From Salticus scenicus (lineage: Eukaryota > Arthropoda > Arachnida > Araneae > Salticidae), in assembly GCA_963930645.1 (NCBI GenBank), contig OZ005660.1, positions 241,990,836 through 242,054,835 of the forward strand: a DNA stretch of 64,000 bases, in the 5' to 3' direction. Below are positions 1 to 9,407 of this stretch, piece by piece; positions within the stretch are counted from its first letter, which is position 1, and each line of letters opens with the position of its first letter. Both the position numbers and the translations under genes were made by a program. Below the pieces are notes generated by a model. The model was not told the origin of the DNA. It saw only the letters and a list, made by a program, of their open reading frames with translations, and ran no database searches.

Positions 1-1190
1 AAATGCTGTAAAAGTTTTACATTTATTTTCTCTCATTTAAAAATACTAATTGATAAAAGTAAAGAACTAATTTCTCTTGTATGATGACATCTTGTAAAGT
101 CACAAATTATTTATTTCAGTTTTTAATATTTACTGAAAGATGAGCAGAGCATTTAATTAAACAGTTTTGTTATAATTTCAGTAATTCATATCTTATTCAG
201 AATAATTTCAATATAAAATCTCGATAAGTGTGAATAATAAATTATAAACAGAAGTATATTCCACTTGAAAGAGTAAAGTTTAACTCTGGTGGAGTTTTCA
301 TTTTGTTTATTTATTTATTCATTCTCTTGTTTACACGACACTGAATAAAAATTTATTATGATTCCCAGTTTAGAAAGTTAATTAAATTATTCAAAATTTA
401 GATGTTATTTAATGTTTCTCATCTGTTTCATTTAGAAATGTGACTTGTAATGGCCCAACCTTTCTTTAAATTATATAATTGAGCATTCATTAAAATTTAA
501 TTCCTTAAAACTTAAATTAGAGTGTTTCGTTGATTTCTATTAGAAATGTTAAAATTTTATAATAAATAGTTTAATTAGATGCTCTGCTCATCTTCCAATA
601 AACATTAAAAACAGAAATTAATAATTTGTTTCTTTACAGGGTGACATCTTATATGAGAAATTATTTTTTTATTTTTATCCATTAGTATTTTAAAATGAGA
701 GAAGATGTATGTAAAACCTTTACAGCGTTAATTATTGACAGAATAAAAAATAAATATAGTTCATATAGAAATATATATAATATTTGTTCGCTATCAGATT
801 AAACATTATATTAGCGGATTATACTACAGCAAATTAAAGCACAAATTTCTTAAAATATAATTATTTAAACTAGAAGTATGTGTCAATAAATTAAATATAT
901 ATGTATGGAAATAATTAACTACACTACTTCAGTTAATGAAATTCTTACAATATATATATTTCGTTTTTGGGAATTAATATCAAAATCAAAATTAATAAAT
1001 ACTTTTCAAAAGAAAATACTGCAAATATAAATAAAATGTAATACTTTCATTTTCTTTTTTCCACATGTTTTAACCTAACTAAGTATATGAAATTATATTA
1101 TGTTAATTTTCTCTATTAAAATTCTGAAAATTAATATATTTGATAAAGTTTCGAAAATTAAAAAAAATTTATAAATCTAAATTTAAAATT

Positions 1191-1192
<2 letters not shown>
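1..1192. other. AT-rich intergenic sequence
   Basis: Very AT-rich DNA with no open frame of note, no recognisable domain on either strand and no clear repeat structure. Nothing supportable was seen. Confidence 0.6.

Positions 1193-1224
<32 letters not shown>
1193..1224. repeat. poly(A) tract, about 32 nt
   Basis: Uninterrupted run of A. It may be the tail of an old retroposed sequence, but no element body is recognisable upstream. Confidence 0.9.
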
Positions 1225-1226
<2 letters not shown>

Positions 1227-1317
1227 AAAAGAAAACAAAGGTTACGTAGCGCACACTTCATATTTCAGCAGGCATATCTTCATAGAGATGAAAAATAGTG
1301 TCGTTAAAAAGGTTGAA

Positions 1318-1615
1318 TCTAAATATTCACAGGTACTGCGCATGGTCTGCACTGCCGAAGGCAATGGGACCTGCACTGTAAAAAATATGTCCTCTTTGCT
1401 GCCAGAAACTTTCTGCCATTTGAAAGAATAAATTCTGATAACATAATTACGCGTATTTTCTCAAATTACAGACAATTTCTGGCAGCAAGTAGGGCATATT
1501 TTTTACAGTGCGGAGTGAGGTTTTCCTCCGATAGGAAATACTTTTTTAATTTTTTTTAATTTTTTCTGAACTTATAAAAAATAGTATCATTAAGAGGAAC
1601 GAATTTTGAGAGGTG
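1318..1615 (+). mobile_element. Fragment of a Helitron-like repeat family, interrupted by a MITE
   Basis: The segment GGTCTGCACTGCCGAAGGCA and the sequence after it resemble 38601-38700 (+) and 39720-39960 (-), where GGTCTACGCTGCC and a ...TGGGAACCTGG...GCGACATTTTTCC context recur. Here the family sequence is split by the CACTGTAAAA hairpin-type element at 1373-1511. No terminus is visible, so this is an internal fragment. Confidence 0.45.
1373..1511. mobile_element. Short inverted-repeat element (MITE), GCACTGTAAAAAATATG ends
   Basis: The left end GCACTGTAAAAAATATG is followed by a TTGCTGCCAGAAA segment. The right end, read in reverse complement, is the same with only a few changes. Total length is about 139 bp with arms of about 50 bp. 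It carries no coding capacity. The CACTGTAAAAA terminus is shared with the hairpin at 47673-47812, suggesting one Tc1/mariner-type MITE family, although a flanking TA duplication is not evident here. Confidence 0.7.
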
Positions 1616-1678
1616 CGATTTACAGACACAAGCTTACACTGCCAAATGTAGTGGGAACCCGATATAAATTTTTATGAA

Positions 1679-1706
1679 ATATATATATATATATATATAT
1701 ATATAT
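1679..1706. repeat. (TA)n microsatellite
   Basis: Pure AT dinucleotide run of about 28 nt. Confidence 0.9.
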
Positions 1707-2504
1707 TTCTTTTTTACTGATAAAATATAAGGGATTAGTACAGATATTTATTAATGTTTTTTTTTCTAGAAAAAAAAAGCAGCTTATATTTTAAAATTTA
1801 GTCACATTAGCCTTTCATTTCGATTATATGTGCCGAAAAAAAAAAAACATAAGTATGCTGAAGAGGTTAACAAAATCCTGTTCCACTTTAAAATGAAGTT
1901 TAAGGCATAGAATATTGCACATAAATCAGACACGCTGCCCTATTTTTCAAAATATTGGGGGTTATCCCCCCTCAAACTACATTTTTGTCTCCCCCTTTAT
2001 CTGAAGGAGTATGTTGACTTTATATAAACTGCATGCCAGCGATTAATCACCATGATGAACTGAAATGAAGTGGCAATTGAATACATTTTTAGAACCACAT
2101 TTCAATGATTATATCAACGTAAGTTTATTCTGTTGCAACTCTATATTAACCTTATAACAATCTTTGTAACCTAAATTTATGACACGCAGTTAATATAAAA
2201 GCACAGATTTTGTTTATAGTGGAAATTTAAACACCCAAGATATTTCATTAACTCATATTAAAATATCAATAACTTCTAACAATCACATAAATTATAATAT
2301 AATAGATATTTGATGTACTCCTAGAAAAATGTGTACATTTCAAATTGATCATTTTTAAATAATAACTAAATTTTATTTTAATTATTCACTTGAATTTTAT
2401 GCATTTACAGATAAAAATGTAGTGAGAGTATGTACAAAAGAGATGTGTACAAATGTAGTGAGAGTATGTGTCTTTACATATCGCTTTAGAGCAAAACCTT
2501 TATC
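1707..2504. other. AT-rich intergenic sequence
   Basis: No coding signal. A short segment near 2025-2050 (AAACTGCATGCC..GATTAATCACCAT) matches part of the MITE at 32036-32218, so a decayed terminal fragment of that family may lie here. Confidence 0.4.
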
Positions 2505-2790
2505 ATACTTTACACATATATGGCTTTTCTGTGATGTAAGTGTATATATGTTCCATATTTAGACTCTGCATTTTTGACCATCCTTTAGAACAGATACATA
2601 TAGACGCGTATGACTTTTCATTTCTATGAGTGACTTTACCCATATAACCAACATCTGTCCTGTTTCGTAGCGATCATATATACCCTATTAAAGTTATCCA
2701 CTGAATTTGGATAACAGTAAACGGATTTTCATATCATCAACCACGGTAAATTGAAATGTTCTATTGCAGTGCATGGTAGTAAAATCCTCA
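2505..2790 (-). pseudogene. Relic of the 5' part of a C2H2 zinc-finger gene, paralogous to 59930-60250
   Basis: Read on the minus strand, the first part gives decayed finger text (a SYASICICSKGWSKMQSLN-like stretch, then EKPYMCK) with stops. The flanking upstream sequence (AAAATCCGTTTAC, ATTCAGTGGATAAC-like, ACAGGAC, AAGTCACTCATA) aligns along about 270 bp with the region upstream of the large zinc-finger pseudogene at 58-60 kb, in the same order and orientation. It therefore preserves the 5' end of a family member whose finger array has been lost. It has no coding capacity now. The paralogy is seen directly in the sequence; what the gene once regulated cannot be said. Confidence 0.65.
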
Positions 2791-3279
2791 GGTGCAATAA
2801 AAGCATAGAGAAAAATCCGGCCCCAAAACGAAACATGAACTTTTCAGGACGCATGTATCATGACTAGCGCCATCTGTTGTCACAACTAGAAAAAGTAATT
2901 ATTAGTTTGATTTATGCACGCACTACGCATGCGGTTATTTCGTTTTATTATTTAAAAATAAATAGCAATGTTGAATATTCTTCTTTTTTCTTTTTTTTTT
3001 TTTTTTTAACTCATGTTGTTATTAGGAGAAAAAATTTTGTTAGAAATATTTACCTCCTATTAATTGTTCTGTTTATTATATTTCTAAAATAAGAATAATA
3101 TATTAATGTTTGTGTTTTAAACACAGAATATAAATTGAAATATCTTGGTAAGTAAAGATATTCTGCATTTTCGCGTGAAATTATTAATTTAAAAATATAT
3201 ATATAATTCATAGGTAATAAAAATGTTTATGCTATATTATACAAAAGATTTTTATTTTAAAGTTGCTTAACAAAAACAT

Positions 3280-3315
<36 letters not shown>

Positions 3316-3379
3316 TGGTTATTATTATTATTATTATTTTCAGATTTTCCTTTTGTTTTCTTTTCTCTCCCCCCCCCTT
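2791..3379. other. Intergenic: homopolymer tracts and (ATT)n
   Basis: Contains a T-rich tract near 2980-3007, a 28-nt poly(A) at 3284-3311 and a short ATT repeat at about 3319-3340. No gene signal; the short open frame here is driven by the poly(T). Confidence 0.6.
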
Positions 3380-4182
3380 TCTTTTCCCCCCATGTAAATG
3401 TGAAAATACTTTAATAAAAATTACAGTTAGAAACAAAATACATTAAAACCTCTCTAAAAGGACACAAACTGTAGCTTTAAATTATGATTTTAATTATTCA
3501 TATTTGCATAATTTATCTATATGGCTTTCTGATAATTATTAAGATTTCTTTGTTTTAGTTTTGAAATCTTTTCAAGAATAATTTTGTTTAAAAATAAAAG
3601 AAATATTTCATATACCAAACAGAACACATTTTTCACCTTAGTAATATTTTTATCGTGAGTTATTGATAATATGTTTTATTATTATTATTATTATTCCTTT
3701 TTGACGTACTTATTTTATTTAAATGTGAAAATATATCAATAAATGTTATGGTATGGTATTCGGCTTAAGACTAATTGTCTATAATAGGAAATTCGTTTTA
3801 AAGGAAATGTCCTCGGAGGGGGGGCTTTCTAAGGGGTCATACAACGTATTTATGTGAGTTTCGGAAAAAACCACGACAAAATCCGAACGACTAAATGAAT
3901 GAGCGATATTTGCGATCGAACCCGGGCATCCTGTCTTCTAGCTTCGACAGCAGAATCTCTCGACCACTGGTAGGGTGCAAAAATGACAGTTATCACAAAA
4001 ATTATTGATTAGAAATGGAATACAGTAAAATCTCTCTAAAAAGGCCATCCCCTATACCTTTAAACATTGAACCTACACAGAGGCGGCCTTTTAATAGATG
4101 TTCAAAAAATCTTAATTCATAAAACAAATTCTAAATGATTTTCACCAAAATTAAATTCAAAACTGGTGTACAAACGATAGAA

Positions 4183-4399
4183 AAGATTATAAGACTTCTT
4201 CACACACCATAAAGTTTAAGCCAGCACAACCGGTTTCGATAGGACGTAGCCTTTCTTCAAAAGCAAGACTCAGTCTTGCTTTTGCCTCTAAGGCAGTAGC
4301 ACGTGTTTTTTTGCACCTGATAATGAAAGGCTACGTCCTTTCGAAACCGGTTGTGCTGGCTTAAAATTTATGGTGTGTGAAGAAGTCACATAATCTTTT
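4183..4399. mobile_element. Long hairpin (fold-back) element
   Basis: Arms of roughly 73 bp (4183-4255 and 4326-4399) are almost perfect reverse complements. Key segments are CACACACCATAAA and CCAGCACAACCGGTTTCG, with AAAGGACGTAGCC in the right arm. The spacer of about 70 bp contains CAAGACTCAGTCTTG, itself a small palindrome. It sits inside the tandem repeat array. No coding capacity is present. Confidence 0.8.
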
Positions 4400-5476
4400 T
4401 ATCTAAATGATTTTAAATATTGAAATTCGCATAGTTTTTCTATATCTTTCTTTCAATCATTAATATTAATTTGTTTTAATCATGAAAGCTTTTCAGGGAT
4501 AATTCTGTTTTTCAAAAAACATTTTTCGAACTAGAACAAATTGTTCAACTTTCATTATTATTTATACCATATTCAGTTTAATTTTCATTTAAATATTATT
4601 TCTGTGATAAGTTATTGATAATAAAAAAATTTTATGTTCCGTTTTTGAAATACTTTTCAAATATAAAAACGTTTTGATAAAAATTACAGGTATGGTGTTA
4701 TGGTATGGCCTATTGTCTGCATTAGGGACCGGGGCATAAGGGAAGATGCTTTCTGATTGGTGTCTTTGTATATGGTTCTAGCTCGTATTAATGCGAATTT
4801 CGAAGAAAACGACGAAAAACTCCCAAAGGTTAGGTTGACATGGGCTACATGGAATCGAATACTTCCCGTTTTCTAATTTCGATAGCAACACCACTCGGGT
4901 AAAATTAAATTTATCACAAGAATTATCGATAGGCAATAAAATACAGAGAAACTTTCTTATGAAGGCCTCCAGCCGTACTTTCAAATATTGAACCTTTACA
5001 AAGGTTATCTTTCAATAGACAATTCTGAAATAAAGTCTAAATGATTTTAATTATTCAAATTCACATTGTTTATCTATATAGCATTCTGAATATTGTTATT
5101 ATTAGTAGTGTATGACAATTTTGAAAGATTTTTAAGGTTTTTTTAATTTTATTTTAAATAAGATTATTTTATTAAGAAAATTTCTTTAAATCGTTTATTT
5201 ATGTTTAATTTAAATGGGAAAATATTTTGATAAAAATTACAAGTATGGTATGGTATTCAGGTTAAGGACTATTGTCTATACAAGGGACTTGTGCATAAGT
5301 AAATATAGATTTTGGTGGTGGTCTTTCTAGGTGGTTCTAGTCCATGAATTTCAGACAAAACCGCGGAAAGCTCCAAACGGCTAGATTGGAAAGGATGCAT
5401 GGGATCGAACCCGGCACTTCCCGTCTTCTAGCTTCGAGAGCAAAACTTCTCGGCTGTTTGATGGGAATAAGGTTAA

Positions 5477-5479
<3 letters not shown>

Positions 5480-5508
<29 letters not shown>
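5480..5508. repeat. poly(T) tract
   Basis: Run of about 29 T within the third SINE-like unit. Confidence 0.9.
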
Positions 5509-5512
<4 letters not shown>

Positions 5513-5720
5513 AAAACTTATCACTAGACAATAAAATACACGAAATATTTCTAAAAACGACACAAACTATACCTGCAAATATAGGACCTTTACAAAGTGG
5601 TCTTTTAATAAAACAAATCGTAGTTCTGCTAAACAATTCTGTTTATCCATATAGCTTTCTGATGGTAATTATTATTAGTTTGTGGTAATATAAAAACATT
5701 TTAGTTTTTTTTTTTTTTTT

Positions 5721-6640
5721 AATATATTTTAAATAAAAGAATTAATCGTTTAATATAAATTAAACATCTTTTAAGTTAATTTAAATCAAATTAAACTAGA
5801 ATGATTGTGTTTCAAATTAAAAATATTAAATTTAAATAATTATTAAAACTTATGTCCACACACATGCACACAAACAAATAAAAAAAATCAGTTAAACAAT
5901 TTTTTATACAATTTTCCCTTTAATAAATGGAGTTGCAAAGTGTTTTATGACTTGTCTATCTGCACCTTAACTTCTGCGAATAATTTTTTTGTATTTTTTA
6001 GCTGATATTATTTAAAAACATTAATTCAATAAACAAAATAATAAAGATTTCGCATTCAAGCAATGTTAAATGGACGCAAGACCGATACTAGCGCCACGAT
6101 GCGAGGAAATGAATTTTAGGACTGATTTTGATTCTATCTCCTTCTCTTTCTACCTTCATGTCGCAGTGTCACTTGTGACTTGTCTGTCAATATTTTAATT
6201 ATGATATATCCCATTTACTTGCTTAGTATCAGGCAGCAAATTTCACAAATATTAATTATGTATGATAGAACCGGCCCTTTTCCAACCAGGGTGATTCTAT
6301 TGAAATATTATTTGGTAAGTGCATAACATTTTTCAATATTATGTAATGATGAAGTTCTAATCATTAATATTTTAAATATTAATCATATATTTCTGCTGAT
6401 CAGTAAAGTATTTGTTTATTTTATATTAGACCTACTTTTGGTTTGAATGTTTTAGTAACATTTGTTATGCATATGCGGGCCGCAGTGAAAAAGGTTTTCT
6501 GTGTTGGGGCAAAGTGAAGTACTGCATTTCACTTTGTTCCAACAATATTATATATATATATACTTTTAAAAAAGTGAAATATTTTTTGTTTACACAGTTA
6601 GGTAAGGACATATGAAAGAAAAATCGAATAGCAATCCGAT
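5721..6640. other. AT-rich intergenic sequence
   Basis: No domain or structured repeat recognised. There is a short TA run near 6545-6562. Confidence 0.5.
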
Positions 6641-6646
6641 GCTCAA

Positions 6647-6699
6647 GTATTCCATACTTCATCAGCAGCATGCTGCGCTGCTGATCAAGTATGGAATAC
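6647..6699. repeat. Near-perfect 23-bp inverted repeat, 7-nt loop
   Basis: The arms GTATTCCATACTTCATCAGC.. and ..GATCAAGTATGGAATAC are reverse complements with one mismatch. The right arm is part of the transposase relic that follows (it encodes LLIKYGIP). This suggests that the start of that coding relic was copied back in inverted orientation. Confidence 0.75.
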
Positions 6700-7302
6700 C
6701 AATTGTTACGCTGTGCAGGAGAGTAAAAAAAGTGAAAGAAGATGGAGATGTTGCAAAAGCTTCTAATGGAGGCTTAGGGAGATATATATGATTGTTTGCA
6801 ATTAATCGAGTAGAAGATACATTTTATTGTTAAAGCAATACAAATACATTTTTTATTTTCCCTCTTTACAGATCTGCATTTACTCCAATGCAAGAGAATC
6901 AGACAATGCGTCATGTTTTTAATATGGAAGACTGGCTGTTTGGATTAACAGAAACAGATCTAAAATCACTTGCAAATCGATGTGCTGCAAAAAATTATCC
7001 AAACCTCTTTGACTCCAAAATTTGTTTGGATGGAATGGACTGGATTTATAGTTTCATGCAGCGACACAAAAAATTCTCTATTAAACAACGAGAAAGCTTA
7101 TCAGACGCCGGAGCAGCTGCATTTAATCAGATTTCAGTATCCTGTTTTTTCAACTCTTTGTAGAATTTATAGATTAATATCATTTTCCACCAAACAGAAT
7201 TTACAATGCTGATGAAACTGAAATCTCAACAATACCTAATAAGCCTTCAAAAGTTGTTGCAACAAGAGGTAAAAACCAGGCAGTGTTGCCAAATTGCTAA
7301 AC
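6678..7302 (+). pseudogene. Relic of a pogo/Tc5-type transposase (CENP-B-like HTH)
   Basis: Three blocks are visible. Block 1 (6678-6793) reads KYGIP..TL..RVKKVKEDGDVAK..GLGR, the psq-type HTH end and linker typical of pogo/Tc5 and jerky-like transposases. Block 2 (6872-7163) follows a good splice acceptor (CCTCTTTACAG) and reads SAFTP, MEDWLFGLTETDLKSLA, then MDWIYSFMQRHKKFSIKQ and AFNQISVSCFF; this is the second, CENP-B-type HTH. Block 3 (7181-7302), in another frame, reads FPPNRIYNADET and IPNKPSKVVATRGK, the start of the DDE catalytic domain with its first acidic residue. The rest of the catalytic core is absent. Two stops and a frame change separate blocks 2 and 3. The family would bind transposon ends and cut and paste DNA; this copy cannot. 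Family assignment is firm, subfamily uncertain. Confidence 0.85.
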
Positions 7303-8675
7303 AAAGATTCAGCCAGAACAGGCTAAAAAAAAGAGCCAGATTCAGCCAGATTAAATTTAAAAATAAGTCAGATTTTCCGCCAAACTGGATTTCCAAGTTT
7401 TACACACACACTTGTCAAAATTGCACTGCAAAAATGTTGAGAAGTTTATTTGAGATTAAGAATAGTTCTAAGAAGTAGTTAAGTATTTAAATAAATATGG
7501 AACATTTTTCAAAAAACTTTCTTTCCCATTTTTATGAAAAGCCGTTCGATAGGTGACAAAGTTTCCACTGGTAGGTCGCACCTTACCTCACACCTTACAG
7601 CACTACTGTGACATTAAGCCCAATTACTTAACTATTGTCAAACAGGTTGAGTAGATTTTACGTCGCACTAGTGCCACTTTATGGGAAATTGGTGATTGTG
7701 TGGGACTCAATCATTGTGTGTTGTGATCAGGGGAGTGTTTCTGTGGATGAGTCACAAATCAAAATGAAATTTGTTAGTGTAAGTACAGTGCAGTGCTCAC
7801 CCAAAAGAACGTAAATATCATTGCATTATTTTGGTTAATGATTGGAATTTCTGGACATCACAAATAGAACTGTGAAAAAGTGTAAATAGTGAATTTATAT
7901 TTTTTATTATTATGCAACCATTACTTTAAGTAAATACTTACATATTTTAAATAAATCATTTAGAGAAAAAAAAAAAAACCCTTTAAATGGTGTATAAATC
8001 TTTTAATCTTCTTGAAAATATTTTGCAGCAAGCCTTTAATATATACCAGCGTACAAAGATGTTCACTTAAAACCACGACATTCTGTGTTCTTTTTTTCTA
8101 AATCTTCAGTTGTATAATATTTTTCAAAATATAAAATACTCCATAATTTCCAATCGGTATTCAAAGTATTAAATTTCTGGGTAGAAGAATGTCATGTGAG
8201 CGAACAACCAGATTATTTTCTTTTTAAACTCTGCTCAAGATTATTCCATTAAAAGCATATCTTATGTATTTATTTAATATTTAAGAATAAATTCTTCTAT
8301 GGACTGACTCAGGCTGCATTACATTAAGAACAAAACCTTAAAATATGAAAATCACTTAATGGATATTCTATAGTCCTATTACCAATTAAAAATAATGTAG
8401 AAAATATACAATGGTAAATTAAGGTATTTGTAATAATGAATTCCTGCCCTCCCCTTCCCCCCAATCCCCAAAAATAAAAGATTTAACAAAACATTATGTA
8501 ATAAATAAATATTTTGGTACTGCAAATTACTAGACATAATTAGAATTCGTGCACCATATTAAAATATTTATTATATGAAACACATTTTATTATATTTCTA
8601 AGGATGTTATTCTGAACAATATATAATTGCTGAATTACTATTAGTATATATAAAGATAAAATTAAAATAATAAAT
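7303..8675. other. Intergenic with a SINE-like fragment
   Basis: A segment at about 7640-7720 (GTTGAGTAGATTTTACGTCG, CACTAGTGCCAC) resembles the non-tRNA body of the SINE at 56510-57753 (TTGGTTGATTGTGTTTTACG), so a short fragment of that family is likely. The remainder is AT-rich with no recognised content. Confidence 0.4.
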
Positions 8676-8680
8676 CTTAC

Positions 8681-8836
8681 ATTGTCTAATAATTGCTTGC
8701 GTCCATGCAGTTTTCCTAATTTCATGACATGGGAATTCGTGAAAAGAAATTTTATGTTCATTTTCTGATAAATTATATCCGTGGTCACTTTCCGATTTTC
8801 ATAGTGGTACACAACATATGACCATTCTAAAAAAAG
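8681..8836 (-). pseudogene. THAP-domain exon relic
   Basis: On the minus strand a pyrimidine tract with acceptor (CTTTTTTTAG, 8836-8827) is followed by an ATG at 8825 and an open-looking exon ending at the donor GTAAGA (from 8680). The translation from the ATG reads CCVPL, a stop, then KSESDHGYNLSENEHK, ISFHEFPCHEIRKTAWTQAI and IRQ. This is the N-terminal half of a THAP zinc-binding DNA-recognition domain (C-x4-C, then the F-x-x-FP and W motifs). The TGA falls exactly where the second zinc-binding Cys should be. No partner exon with the C-x2-H half was found downstream. Its origin, a THAP-bearing transposase or a host THAP gene, cannot be decided, but the crowd of other THAP transposon pieces here favours a transposon. 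Confidence 0.7.
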
Positions 8837-9164
8837 GTAAAACCGGAAACCTAAACGCAAAGAGTAATTTAAAAATGAATTTTTACTTCAACATATGTTC
8901 CCATTCAAAACTAAGGCAAAATACGGGCAGGCTTTGAATTTCGTGCAGGCTCGTGAGCGCCCCTACAAATAAAATGAGGTTTATCCGGGTGACGTAATGA
9001 TCACGTGTCGGTGGTATTTACCTCTAACCTCGTGGATTGTTTACTCTTGAACTAAGCAGTGAGCGCCATTATTTTTATTAAATTTTTTCATTATTTTTTG
9101 TTTATATTTCTCCCTTTTTTCTCAGCAGTGAATTTTTAAGATCATGGTTTGATCCTTGATCGGC

Positions 9165-9407
9165 CGTTATGATTTTTACCATGAAAATATCCAAGAATAC
9201 ATTCTCTTAAATTCACAGAATGAAGGACACGGAAGTTCTGCTGCTTACAAGAAAATATTAATCGGTGCAAGCTTTTCAAAGCAGGGTTTGTAAAAAAAAT
9301 TGACATTTCAAGAAGTCCATAATGGGAGAAATACTGCTACCATTGTATCAGCAGATGTCAAAGCTAAATATAAAAAAACAGGAATAAAACTTAAACGTGA
9401 CAATGAG
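9165..9407 (+). pseudogene. Decayed exon of an unidentified protein
   Basis: One frame reads as plausible protein for about 80 residues with a single stop: RYDFYHENIQEYILL, NSQNEGHGSSAAYKK, ILIGASFSKQGL-stop-KK, then LTFQEVHNGRNTATIV, SADVKAKYKKTGIKLK, RDNE. It ends at a good donor, GAG|GTATGA. The amino-acid composition is far less biased than in surrounding noise. I do not recognise the family. No start is visible: the nearest ATG (9144) is out of frame. A broken transposase or captured exon is likely. Confidence 0.5.

Larger units (their letters stand above)
3380..5720 (-). repeat. Three degenerate tandem copies of a SINE-like unit with tRNA-like heads
   Basis: Three units are recognisable, with similar landmarks in the same order: AAATGTGAAAATA..TTGATAAAAATTACA, ATGGTATGGTATTC, ATTGTCTA, a TTTCGAA/GGAAAA..CGA block, then a tRNA-like T-arm (GATCGAACCCGGGCA, ATGGAATCGAATACTTCCCG, GGGATCGAACCCGGCACTTC) followed by TTCTAGCTTCGA. 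The tRNA-like heads are at about 3913-3970, 4850-4905 and 5400-5455. On the minus strand each reads GGGTTCGATC (a B-box-like sequence) after an A-box-like segment. Divergence between units is substantial. The second unit is preceded by the hairpin at 4183-4399. I read this as an old locally duplicated tRNA-derived retroposon. Confidence 0.6.
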
